DNA of 18,490 nt from CAZBGL01 sp964491375 (lineage in GTDB: Bacteria > Desulfobacterota > Deferrisomatia > Deferrisomatales > Deferrisomataceae): contig CAZBGL010000164.1 of NCBI GenBank assembly GCA_964491375.1, positions 1 through 18,490 of the forward strand. Reading direction: 5' to 3'. Positions 1-7,097 of the stretch are shown here, piece by piece (positions within the stretch are counted from its first letter, which is position 1; every line of letters begins with the position of its first letter). A program made the position numbers and the translations under genes. The notes below the pieces were generated by a model, which was not told where the DNA came from, did not search any database, and worked only from the letters and a program-made list of their open reading frames with translations.

Positions 1-197
1 GAGCCTTCGCTCTCGCGGACCCACGCGTGGTCCACCCGGGTGAACAGGTCGAGGGTCTGGAGGACCGGCATGTGGGGCGGCACGAATGCGGCCCGTTCCA
101 GGGAAGAGTCCATGATCTCGCGGGCGGGCAGGCGGTAGAACGCGTCGAACAGCCGCTGGCGTCTTTCCTCCGGGGAAGTTCCGGGGTTCCGGGCCAT
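1..197 (-). CDS. Partial protein, possible CBS-domain N-terminus
   Basis: This is the first 65 codons of a gene that continues beyond the left edge. The ATG at 197 is preceded by GGAG with about 7 bases of spacing, which supports the start. Residues 24-61 read PAREIMD, then FVPPHMPVLQTLDLF, then HAWVRES. This resembles the opening of a CBS domain (xxIM, then a hydrophobic VPP..PVLQTL helix, then a strand), a nucleotide-sensing module found in transporters, kinases and regulators. The assignment rests on pattern only, because the diagnostic second half of the domain is outside the window. It lies 55 bases after the mrfB-like gene on the same strand and may be the last gene of that run. Confidence 0.5.
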   Translation of the reverse strand, partial: MARNPGTSPEERRQRLFDAFYRLPAREIMDSSLERAAFVPPHMPVLQTLDLFTRVDHAWVRESEG

Positions 198-252
198 CGG
201 GTTCTCCAAGGGCCGTAGGCAACCATGCGGCTGAGAGGCTCTACCGGAAAGA

Positions 253-1530
253 CTACCGCATGGACGTTTTGGTGCCAGCGAGGGCCGGCCCTGTCTTGCG
301 CGCGAGGCGTTCGCGGCGGTGTTCCAGGCGCTTCCGGTCGGCCGGTGACCACACGCCCCTTTGCAGGGCCTCTTCCACCACGGCCAGCGCCCGGACAGGG
401 CGCTTCAGGCGGTGTTCCAGGAGCTTGGCCTGTTCCTCCACGGCGGTGAGGTCCGCGGGGGCCAGGCGTTCCAGTTCCTCCCACGTGGCCAGGGCCTCCT
501 CCCACCGTCCCTGACGTTTCAGGGCCAGGCCGAGTTCCTTCAGGGCCCGCACCCGGGCCCCGCGGGGAAGTTCGCCGGACAGGCACCGTTCCAGGGCCTC
601 GCAGGCGCTGTGGTGCCGGCGACGGGCCCGCAGGAGGCCGAGCCCGTACGCCTCGTCGGCGGCCGGTCGCTGCGCCGCCCGGTCCGCCGCCCAGAAGAGA
701 CCCGCGAGGCTCAGGATGTCCAGCCGGTTGTGCCGGAACACGGCACCCAGCCGGGCATCGGGACCGAGGCGGAGGTACCGGGTGTACACGGACGGGATCT
801 CCCACCCGGGCACGTCGTGGCCGCGGGCCACGCCGAGAACGCCGCGCTCCAGCGTGGCGAGCCGGCAGTCGGGCTGGGAGAGGCGCCACAGGCTCCGGCT
901 CAGGGGTAAAAGGTCCAGGTGCCACGCGCCGTCCAGAAGTTCGGGGCGTCGGTTGATCACGCACCGGTTCCGAAGAAGCGGAACGTCGAAGCGGCGGCCG
1001 TTGTAGGTGACCACGCACCGGATCCCGGCCAGTTCCCGGGCCAGTTGGGAAAGCAAGGCCGGCTCCCGGTCCAGGTCCTCCAGAAAGAGCTGGACCACCT
1101 GGAACGCCCGTGCCCCGGGGATCCACCGGCCCACGCCCACCAGAAAGGCCACGGTGCCCGCGCCGCCTGCAAGCCCCGTGGTCTCGGTGTCCAGAAAGGC
1201 GATCTCCTCCGGGCACGCGACCCCGCACAATTCGTCGAAGAGTTCCCGGAGTCCGGATCCGGGAAGGCGCTCCAGGGCCCCCAGGGGAAAGCGGCCGTGG
1301 CGATGGGTGCTGCCGAAGCAGACCGCGGCCCGGAACACCGAGCCCGCCGGGGTGGGGACGCGGCTCCCCCGGACGAACCGCTCCAAGGGATGCCTTTGCC
1401 CGGCCCCCTGTGTGGGCCGCGTCTCCCACACCCGCTCGAGCCGTTCCCGGAGTCCGGACGACAGGCCCCTCCCTCCCGGGTTCCGATCCAGGCGTTCCAG
1501 GCGCTCGCGCAGGGACCTACGCCCTTGCAT
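253..1530 (-). CDS. mrfB: MrfB/YprB-like RNase H-fold 3'-5' exonuclease with C-terminal helical repeats
   Basis: A 425-residue DnaQ-like exonuclease of the YprB family. Acidic residues fit the DEDD metal-binding set: D114 and E116 in FLDTETTGL, D182 in TYNGRRFDVPLL, and D271 in HNRLDIL with H267 four residues before it. The spacing closely matches the catalytic residues I recall for Bacillus subtilis MrfB. Residues from about 290 to the end are helical and TPR-like, probably a partner-binding region. The ATG at 1530 lies inside the end of the upstream helicase gene (14-base overlap), which implies translational coupling. In Bacillus, MrfA and MrfB act together in a nucleotide-excision-independent response to mitomycin C; transfer of that role to this organism is inferred. 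The family is clear; the exact function is moderately sure. Confidence 0.85.
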   Translation of the reverse strand: MQGRRSLRERLERLDRNPGGRGLSSGLRERLERVWETRPTQGAGQRHPLERFVRGSRVPTPAGSVFRAAVCFGSTHRHGRFPLGALERLPGSGLRELFDELCGVACPEEIAFLDTETTGLAGGAGTVAFLVGVGRWIPGARAFQVVQLFLEDLDREPALLSQLARELAGIRCVVTYNGRRFDVPLLRNRCVINRRPELLDGAWHLDLLPLSRSLWRLSQPDCRLATLERGVLGVARGHDVPGWEIPSVYTRYLRLGPDARLGAVFRHNRLDILSLAGLFWAADRAAQRPAADEAYGLGLLRARRRHHSACEALERCLSGELPRGARVRALKELGLALKRQGRWEEALATWEELERLAPADLTAVEEQAKLLEHRLKRPVRALAVVEEALQRGVWSPADRKRLEHRRERLARKTGPALAGTKTSMR

Positions 1531-3853
1531 CGGCTTCCAGGACCCGTTCGAGGATGCGCCGGGCCGATCGCTTGGCCCCTGGCCCCACGTCGCCGGGGGG
1601 GCCCACGCACGACGGACACCCCTCGGCGCAGCCGCACGAGTTCACCAGGTCCAGGGCGGAGCGCAGGAGTTCCACGGCCCGTTGGAACATGCCCTCGGCC
1701 AGGCCGGTGCCTCCGGGATACCGTTCGTACACGAACAACGCGGGCTGGATGCCGGGCGGCATCGGCTCGGACTCGGCCGCGCCGGGCCCGCGGAACCAGC
1801 GCCCCTCCCGGTCCCCGATCGTGGATCCCAGGTCGGAAGGATCGCACAGGCACAGCAGCGCGGCCAGTTGGTGGACCGCATGGCCGATGCCCGCGATGCC
1901 GTCGAGAAAGGCGTGGTTCGGCACGCCCAGGCGCTCCGCGAGCCGCTCGGGGAACACCCACCACACGGCCGTGGTGTGCATCTCCCGGTCGGGCAGGCCC
2001 ACCTCGCCGTAGCCCACGTTCTCCAGGGTGTAGAACTTGAGCTTCTTGTACCCGGGCACCCGCCGGAGCACGTGGACCTCCCCCCATTCCAGCGTGGCCG
2101 GTCCCAGCGGGCGCGCGTCGGCCGTGTCCAGAATGCGGACCTTGGAATAGGCGATGGCCTGGGTGAAGTAGTCGGTTTCCACGGGGCGCACGAACGCCTT
2201 GCGGCCGTCCCAGTCGAGCCGGTCCACCTGGTACGCCCGGCCCTCCACCATGTGGATGGCGCCCGGGTGGATGGTGGTGGGGGCGCTGTCCAGATCCACC
2301 TGCGCGATCACCCGGGGGCGGTCCCCGGAGGCGTCGATCACGGTGAAGTTGTCCGGGTCGGCCGTGCGCAGGGCCACCCCGTCGGCCGGGTAGGCGTCCT
2401 CGATCCAGTGCCACCGCCGGCCGGCCCGGCGAACCACGCCCCGTTCTTCCAGGAAAGCCAGGATCTCCTCCAGGGGTTCGGAGCCGAAGGTTTCCCCCTC
2501 CTCAAAGGGCAGTTCGAACGCGGCGCACCGGATGTGGGACACGAGCACGTGGAGGTTGTCCGGGTCGATCAGGCCGGCCTCGGGTGGGCTGCCCAGGAGG
2601 GTTTCGGGATGGGTGATCACGTACTGGTCCAGGGGGCGGCTCGAGGCCACGAGCACCGCCGCGCTCGTGTCGGCCCGGCGGCCGGCCCGGCCCGCCTGCT
2701 GCCAGGTGCTGGCCACGCTCCCCGGGTAGCCGGTGAGCACCGCGGCCTCCAGTTGCCCGATGTCCACGCCCAGTTCCAGGGCGTTGGTGGCCACCACCCC
2801 CCGGATGGAGCCTTCGCGCAGGCCCCGTTCGATTTCGCGCCGCAGGTCCGGCAGGTAGCCGCCCCGGTACCCCCGGACCAGGCGGTCGCCCCCTGGCACG
2901 CGGCCGAACCGGTCCTTCAGGTACCGGGTGAGCACCTCGACCTGGAGGCGGGTCCGGACGAACGCGATGGTGGAAACGCCCTCCCGCAGGAACCGCAGGG
3001 CCACCCTCCGGGCCAGGCTCACGGCCGAGGCCCGAAGACCGAGGGCCGGGTCCACCACCGGCGGGTTCAGGAAGACCAGGTGCTTCCTTCCCTGCGGGGC
3101 CCCGGACTCGACGATCGCGTCCACCTGGGGACAACCGGTGAGCCGCCGGGCCAAGTCGGACGGGTTCTGGATCGTTGCCGAACACAGCAGGAACACCGGC
3201 TCGGATCCGTGGAACCGCGCGACCCTGCGGAGCCGGCGCAGCACGTTGGCCACGTGGCTTCCGAAGATGCCCCTGTAGACGTGCATCTCGTCGATCACCA
3301 CGTACCGGAGGTTCCCGAAGAACCGGGCCCACAGGGGGTGATGGGGAAGAATCCCCTGGTGGAGCATGTCCGGGTTGGTGAGCACGATCCGGGCCTGGTC
3401 GCGCACGCGGGTGCGCACGTCCTGGGGCGTGTCGCCGTCGTAGGTGAACGCCGGAAGCGGGCGGCCCAGGACGGAGGCCAGGGCCTGGAGCTCGGCCAAC
3501 TGGTCCTGGGCCAGGGCCTTGGTCGGGAACAGGTACAGGGCCCGGGCGCCGGCGTCCTGGAGCAGGGTGGTGAGCACGGGCAGGTTGTAGCACAGGGTCT
3601 TGCCCGAGGCCGTGGGGGTCACGGCCACGAACGGCCGGCCCCCCAGCGCGAGTTCCGCGGCCCGGGCCTGGTGGGTGTACAGGCGGCGGATGCCCCGGGC
3701 CTTCAGGGCGTGCACCAGATCCGGGTGCACGCCGTGGGGAAACCGCGCGTATCGGGCCGGCCGGGGCTCCAGCACCGCGTGGTGTGTCACGCAGGGGCCC
3801 AGATTCCGGTCATCCAGGATCGAGCGGACCAAGCGGTCGACGTGGGCATCCAT
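1517..3853 (-). CDS. mrfA: MrfA/YprA-like DEAD/DEAH-box helicase with C-terminal zinc-binding cysteines
   Basis: A superfamily 2 helicase of 778 residues. Visible motifs in order: Q-motif region RLYTHQ (57-62), Walker A TPTASGKT (79-86), TNPDML (159-164), DEMH (188-191), CSAT, ATNALELGVDIG (motif V) and QQAGRAGRR (motif VI). The end carries four cysteines, C740, C742, C746 and C749, with C-x-C-x3-C-x2-C spacing. This is the zinc site of the DUF1998/MrfA C-terminal domain. The DEAD core plus this C-terminus and the overlapping exonuclease gene define the MrfA/YprA family, a 3'-5' DNA helicase in mitomycin repair. The ATG at 3853 has no clear ribosome site. A TTG at 3871 would add six residues and has GGAG 11 bases upstream, so the start is uncertain. 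Confidence 0.9.
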   Translation of the reverse strand: MDAHVDRLVRSILDDRNLGPCVTHHAVLEPRPARYARFPHGVHPDLVHALKARGIRRLYTHQARAAELALGGRPFVAVTPTASGKTLCYNLPVLTTLLQDAGARALYLFPTKALAQDQLAELQALASVLGRPLPAFTYDGDTPQDVRTRVRDQARIVLTNPDMLHQGILPHHPLWARFFGNLRYVVIDEMHVYRGIFGSHVANVLRRLRRVARFHGSEPVFLLCSATIQNPSDLARRLTGCPQVDAIVESGAPQGRKHLVFLNPPVVDPALGLRASAVSLARRVALRFLREGVSTIAFVRTRLQVEVLTRYLKDRFGRVPGGDRLVRGYRGGYLPDLRREIERGLREGSIRGVVATNALELGVDIGQLEAAVLTGYPGSVASTWQQAGRAGRRADTSAAVLVASSRPLDQYVITHPETLLGSPPEAGLIDPDNLHVLVSHIRCAAFELPFEEGETFGSEPLEEILAFLEERGVVRRAGRRWHWIEDAYPADGVALRTADPDNFTVIDASGDRPRVIAQVDLDSAPTTIHPGAIHMVEGRAYQVDRLDWDGRKAFVRPVETDYFTQAIAYSKVRILDTADARPLGPATLEWGEVHVLRRVPGYKKLKFYTLENVGYGEVGLPDREMHTTAVWWVFPERLAERLGVPNHAFLDGIAGIGHAVHQLAALLCLCDPSDLGSTIGDREGRWFRGPGAAESEPMPPGIQPALFVYERYPGGTGLAEGMFQRAVELLRSALDLVNSCGCAEGCPSCVGPPGDVGPGAKRSARRILERVLEADARA

Positions 3854-3914
3854 GCGGGGGGAGGATAACAAAAAGGCGTGGGCTCCGCACCCGTTGGGGG
3901 CAGGTGGCGTGCCT

Positions 3915-4238
3915 TCAGATCTTGATGTCGATTACCTGGCCTTCCTCGGCCTCCGGGGGAGCGGTGTCCCGTTCCGGTTCAGGGTTCTCGGGGTCGCGCT
4001 GGGATTCGCCGTAGGAAGGCTCCCGGTCCCGCCCGGAACGCCGATCCCGGCTCCGGACCCGGGCTTCGGCTGCGCGCTGGGTGTCGGTCACCTCCCGGTG
4101 CACCTGCTCCATGCGGTGTACCGCGGCCTCGGTGGCCAGGCGCTGGGCCAGCACCTTGTGCTCCGGGTCCTGGCGGCGGAACTGCTCCAGGCCCCGGGTG
4201 AGCGACGCCAGATCCATCATGCGCACGCTGTCGGCCAT
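3915..4238 (-). CDS. Small conserved hydrophilic hypothetical protein
   Basis: A 107-residue protein of unknown function. The ATG at 4238 follows GGGAG at good spacing. Residues 1-55 are predicted helical and amphipathic, with heptad-like leucines and alanines. Residues 55-95 are a charged, low-complexity stretch rich in Arg, Glu, Asp and Pro, likely disordered. The C-terminus is a short hydrophobic strand, VIDIKI. I recall short delta-proteobacterial hypothetical proteins with the same helix, charged linker and terminal IDIK pattern, but cannot verify homology here. It sits between epmB and mrfA on the same strand, with gaps of 67 and 61 bases, so it is probably co-transcribed. The position does not reveal a job. 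Confidence 0.65.
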   Translation of the reverse strand: MADSVRMMDLASLTRGLEQFRRQDPEHKVLAQRLATEAAVHRMEQVHREVTDTQRAAEARVRSRDRRSGRDREPSYGESQRDPENPEPERDTAPPEAEEGQVIDIKI

Positions 4239-4305
4239 GGGGTCTCCCGGCGATCAAAAACCTCGCGTTACGCTTCGGCTTTTTTCTGCAAGTTCTTGAG
4301 CCCTC

Positions 4306-5310
4306 TCACCCTGTTTCCTCCCAGACATCCCACCATTCGTACCGGGTGTCGGATACCACGGATTTCCACCCCGGCGGACGGATCCAGCGGTAGCGGGTCC
4401 TCCGAAGGGGCCCGCGGGTCTCGACGGCCACAGCCGCAAGTGAGGCCACGCGGGCCTTGCCCGCGCCGTTGGGCAGGTCCACCACGTAGGCCGGCGGTGG
4501 GACGGACACCCGATCCGCAAACGCCCGGTACAGCGCCAGGCCCTGCCGGAGCGACAGCCGGAAGCGCGCCGTGCCTTGGGCGCGGTCGGGGTGGTGGAGA
4601 TAGCGCTGCCGCACCCCTATCCGGGCCAGGTCCTCCACCAAGGCGGCCAGGGCCTCGGGCCGGTCGTTCACCCCCCGGAGGAGCACCGACTGGTTCTCCA
4701 CCGGGATGCCGCCGGCGCGGAGCCTTGCCACCGCGTCCCGGACCGCTGGGACCAACTCCAAGGGATGGTTGGCGTGGAGCACCACCCTGGCGGATGGCCC
4801 GGAAGTCAGGGCGGCTATCAGGCCTGCGGTGACACGACCCGGCTGCACCACGGGGGCCCGGGTGTGGACGCGCCAGGCCCGCACGTGGGGGACCGAGGCG
4901 AGCAGCCGGCCGATCCGGGCGAGAACCCGGTCGGGCAGGGTGAGGGGATCCCCGCCCGAAAGGATCACCTCCCGGATCTCCGGACGGTCGGCGATCCACC
5001 GCGCGATGCTTCCCCACTCGCGTTCCCCGGGCGCGGGACGGCCGTTCCGGGTCTCGCCCCTTCGGTAGCAGAACCGGCAGTGAAAGAAGCACCGGTGGCT
5101 CGCGAGCACCAGCACCCGGTCGGGGTGTTTCCGCACGATCCACGGCAGGGGCCTCAACCGGACGTCGCCGGTGGGATCGGCCAGATCGTCGGGGTGCGCC
5201 TGGTGTTCCGAGGCGTGGGCCTCACCCATGGCGAGCAAGGGGTTCCCGGGCCCCAGGGCGAGGGCGCGTGTGCGGTACGCGGGCGGCCAGCGGACGGGAA
5301 AGGGGCGCAG
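4306..5310 (-). CDS. epmB: EpmB-like L-lysine 2,3-aminomutase (EF-P modification)
   Basis: A KamA-family radical SAM, PLP-dependent enzyme expected to convert L-alpha-lysine to (R)-beta-lysine for EF-P. Motifs: the iron-sulfur cluster triad CFFHCRFC (C-x3-C-x2-C), the SAM-binding SGGDPLTL, NQSVLLRGVND, and LPNGAGK near the C-terminus, matching the KamA PLP-lysine site. At about 334 residues it is the length of E. coli EpmB and lacks the longer C-terminus of clostridial lysine 2,3-aminomutase. Divergent placement next to efp and epmA makes EpmB the best reading. Start choice: a CTG at 5310 is preceded by GGAGG with 7 bases of spacing, and the following residues (RPFPVRWPPAYR) match the family N-terminus. 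No ATG or GTG is available in frame at the right place. A TTG at 5385 would add 25 unlikely residues. Confidence 0.88.
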   Translation of the reverse strand: MRPFPVRWPPAYRTRALALGPGNPLLAMGEAHASEHQAHPDDLADPTGDVRLRPLPWIVRKHPDRVLVLASHRCFFHCRFCYRRGETRNGRPAPGEREWGSIARWIADRPEIREVILSGGDPLTLPDRVLARIGRLLASVPHVRAWRVHTRAPVVQPGRVTAGLIAALTSGPSARVVLHANHPLELVPAVRDAVARLRAGGIPVENQSVLLRGVNDRPEALAALVEDLARIGVRQRYLHHPDRAQGTARFRLSLRQGLALYRAFADRVSVPPPAYVVDLPNGAGKARVASLAAVAVETRGPLRRTRYRWIRPPGWKSVVSDTRYEWWDVWEETG

Positions 5311-5327
5311 GGCACTTCCTCCGGGCT

Positions 5328-5357
5328 TTGACAGGAACGCCGGAAAAACGATACAAA
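5328..5357 (+). promoter_or_regulatory. Probable sigma-70 promoter of efp-epmA
   Basis: A perfect -35 box TTGACA (5328-5333) is followed after 18 bases by TACAAA (5352-5357) within an A/T-rich stretch that is conspicuous in this GC-rich DNA. Transcription would start near 5364 and leave a 5' leader of about 33 bases carrying the efp ribosome site AAGGAGA (5384-5390). Confidence 0.65.
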
Positions 5358-5384
5358 ATACCCCTTTTTCACGACCCGTGTCCA
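5355..5384 (-). promoter_or_regulatory. Possible epmB promoter overlapping the efp promoter
   Basis: Reading leftward, TGGACA (5384-5379) and TATTTT (5360-5355) are separated by 18 bases, fair matches to sigma-70 boxes. The -10 box overlaps the -10 of the efp promoter on the other strand, so the two would compete for polymerase. Inferred from sequence only. Confidence 0.35.
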
Positions 5385-5396
5385 AGGAGAGCCGCG

Positions 5397-5960
5397 ATGT
5401 ACAAGGCAGGAGACCTGCGCAAGGGGCTCAAGCTGGAGATCGACGGCGAGCCCTACGTGATCGTCGACTTTGAGTTCAGCAAGCCGGGCAAGGGCCAAGC
5501 CCTGTACCGTTGCCGGTTGCGGAACATGCTCACGGGGGTGCAGTTCGACCGCACCTACCGGTCGGGCGACACCTTCAAGCCGGCCGACCTGGAAGAGCGC
5601 AAGATGGTATACCTGTACAACGACGGGGACTTTTACACTTTCATGGACCAGAAGACCTACGAGCAATACCAGGTTTCGGCCGAGCAACTGGGCGAGAGCC
5701 GCTACTTCCTGACGGACAACCTGGAGGTGGACGTGCTCTTGTGGAGGGAACAGGCCATCGGCGTGACGCTGCCCAATTTCGTGGTGCTCACCGTGACCCG
5801 TGCGGAGCCGGCGGCCCGGGGTGACACGGCCACCAACGTCACCAAGCCCGTGACCGTGGAGACCGGTTACGAACTGCACGTGCCGGCCTTCGTGGAGGAA
5901 GGGGACCGGATCCAGATCGACACCCGTACCGGCCAGTACGTGACCCGGGTGAAGGAGTGA
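5397..5960 (+). CDS. efp: Translation elongation factor P
   Basis: A 187-residue EF-P, the normal family length. It binds ribosomes stalled at consecutive prolines and promotes peptide-bond formation. It has the N-terminal KOW-like domain (1-63) followed by two OB-type domains. The tip loop reads SKPGKGQA with lysine at position 32, equivalent to E. coli K34, the residue that receives beta-lysine from EpmA. The C-terminal region ends in GDRIQIDTRTGQYVTRV, typical of domain III. The ATG at 5397 follows AAGGAGA with 6 bases of spacing; an open frame reaching further upstream is not coding, because it would cross the promoter. epmA follows with almost no gap, and epmB is divergent, so modification by beta-lysylation is strongly supported. 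Confidence 0.97.
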   Translation: MYKAGDLRKGLKLEIDGEPYVIVDFEFSKPGKGQALYRCRLRNMLTGVQFDRTYRSGDTFKPADLEERKMVYLYNDGDFYTFMDQKTYEQYQVSAEQLGESRYFLTDNLEVDVLLWREQAIGVTLPNFVVLTVTRAEPAARGDTATNVTKPVTVETGYELHVPAFVEEGDRIQIDTRTGQYVTRVKE

Positions 5961-5971
5961 TCGGAGCGCCC

Positions 5972-6883
5972 ATGACCCGGCTGCGGGGGGAGCGGCTGGA
6001 GGCGCGGGCCCGGATCGTGCGAGCGGTCCGGGCCTTCTTCTGGGCGCGCGGATATGTGGAGGTGGAGACTCCCCACCGGGTTCCCACGGTGATCCCCGAG
6101 TCCCACATCGACCCCGTGCCCAGCGACGGGTGGTTCTTGCACACGAGCCCCGAGGCGTGCATGAAGCGGCTCATGGCCGCAGGGCTAGGCCGGATCTTCC
6201 AGATCTGCCGGTGCTGGAGGGCCGGTGAGCGGGGCCGGCTCCATTTGCCCGAGTTTACCCTGCTGGAATGGTACCGCCAGGGAGCGGACTACCGCGACCT
6301 CATGGGCGAGTGCGAGGAGCTGTTCCTGGCCGTGGCAAACGCCCTGGGTAAGGGGACCGAACTGACGTACCGGGGCAGGCGGGTGGACCTCACCCCGCCG
6401 TGGCCCCGGATCCCTCTGGACCGGGCCTTCAGGGAACACGCCGGCGTGGGCCCTGAAACGGCCCTGTCCCGGGGCACCTTCGACGAACTCCTGGTCACGC
6501 GGGTGGAGCCCGCGCTGGCCTCCATGGAAAAGCCGGTTTTTTTGTACGACTATCCTTTGGAACAGGGTGCGCTGGCGCGCCGGCGACCCGACCGGCCGGA
6601 CCGGGTCGAACGGTTTGAGCTCTACGCCGGCGGCCTGGAACTGGCCAACGCGTTCAGCGAACTCAACGACCCGGCCGAACAGGAGGAGCGCTTTAGGAAG
6701 GAGCGCGAGACCAGGGCCCGTGCGGGCAGGCTCGTGACCCCCCTGCCCGGGCGTTTCCTCCGGGATCTGGACCGCCTCCCGGAGTGCGCGGGCATCGCCC
6801 TGGGAATCGATCGGTTGGTCATGCTGTTCACCGGGGCTGGGTCGATCGACGAGGTGGTGGCATTCACCCCGGAAGAGCTCTGA
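5972..6883 (+). CDS. epmA: EF-P--(R)-beta-lysine ligase EpmA (GenX/PoxA)
   Basis: A 303-residue paralogue of the class II lysyl-tRNA synthetase catalytic core without the anticodon-binding domain, as in EpmA. It activates (R)-beta-lysine with ATP and attaches it to the EF-P loop lysine. Visible features: LHTSPEACMKRLMAAG (56-71), motif 2 region FQICRCWRAGERGRLH ending in PEFTLLEWYR (76-102), and motif 3 GIALGIDRLVMLFTG near the C-terminus. The ATG at 5972 has GGAG five bases upstream. A GTG at 5957 overlapping the efp stop is in frame but has no room for a ribosome site. The spacing of 11 bases from efp indicates a two-gene operon. Confidence 0.95.
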   Translation: MTRLRGERLEARARIVRAVRAFFWARGYVEVETPHRVPTVIPESHIDPVPSDGWFLHTSPEACMKRLMAAGLGRIFQICRCWRAGERGRLHLPEFTLLEWYRQGADYRDLMGECEELFLAVANALGKGTELTYRGRRVDLTPPWPRIPLDRAFREHAGVGPETALSRGTFDELLVTRVEPALASMEKPVFLYDYPLEQGALARRRPDRPDRVERFELYAGGLELANAFSELNDPAEQEERFRKERETRARAGRLVTPLPGRFLRDLDRLPECAGIALGIDRLVMLFTGAGSIDEVVAFTPEEL

Positions 6884-6914
6884 CCGCCGTGGACGGCGTC
6901 CGCCGGGATCGTGT

Positions 6915-6940
6915 CGGGGTTCTGGCCCCTTGGGACCCCG
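6915..6940 (+). other. Stem-loop after epmA
   Basis: An inverted repeat with 8 paired bases (CGGGGTTC with GGACCCCG, one G-U pair) and a 10-base loop lies 32 bases beyond the epmA stop. No T-run follows, so intrinsic termination is not supported; it could mark a factor-dependent end or protect the mRNA. Confidence 0.3.
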
Positions 6941-7097
6941 TCGCCGTCAGGACATCCCGCTACGACGGTGGAGTCGGGCGAGGACGGTCTCGCAGGGGCC
7001 AGGCGGGATGGAACGCTTCCTTGACCCGGCGGGTTCCCTTCGGGTAATCACCGGGCTCAGGCAGGACACCACGAGGAGAGGCCACGAGGGAGGAACG

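Noticed and set aside
1007..3868. A 953-codon open frame on the plus strand
   Set aside because: It lies antisense to mrfA and mrfB, has a low-complexity composition from GC-rich codons, and no family motifs. It is a shadow frame.
4262..4285. Intrinsic terminator between epmB and the small hypothetical gene
   Set aside because: On the minus strand a short GCG/CGC helix with flanking mismatches precedes a TTTTT run, but the stem is too weak to support termination.
6884..7097. Molybdenum-cofactor riboswitch or promoter upstream of moeA
   Set aside because: The leader lacks the conserved blocks I would expect of the Moco RNA, and the only promoter-like pair (TTGACC 7021-7026 with GGTAAT 7043-7048) is too weak to call.
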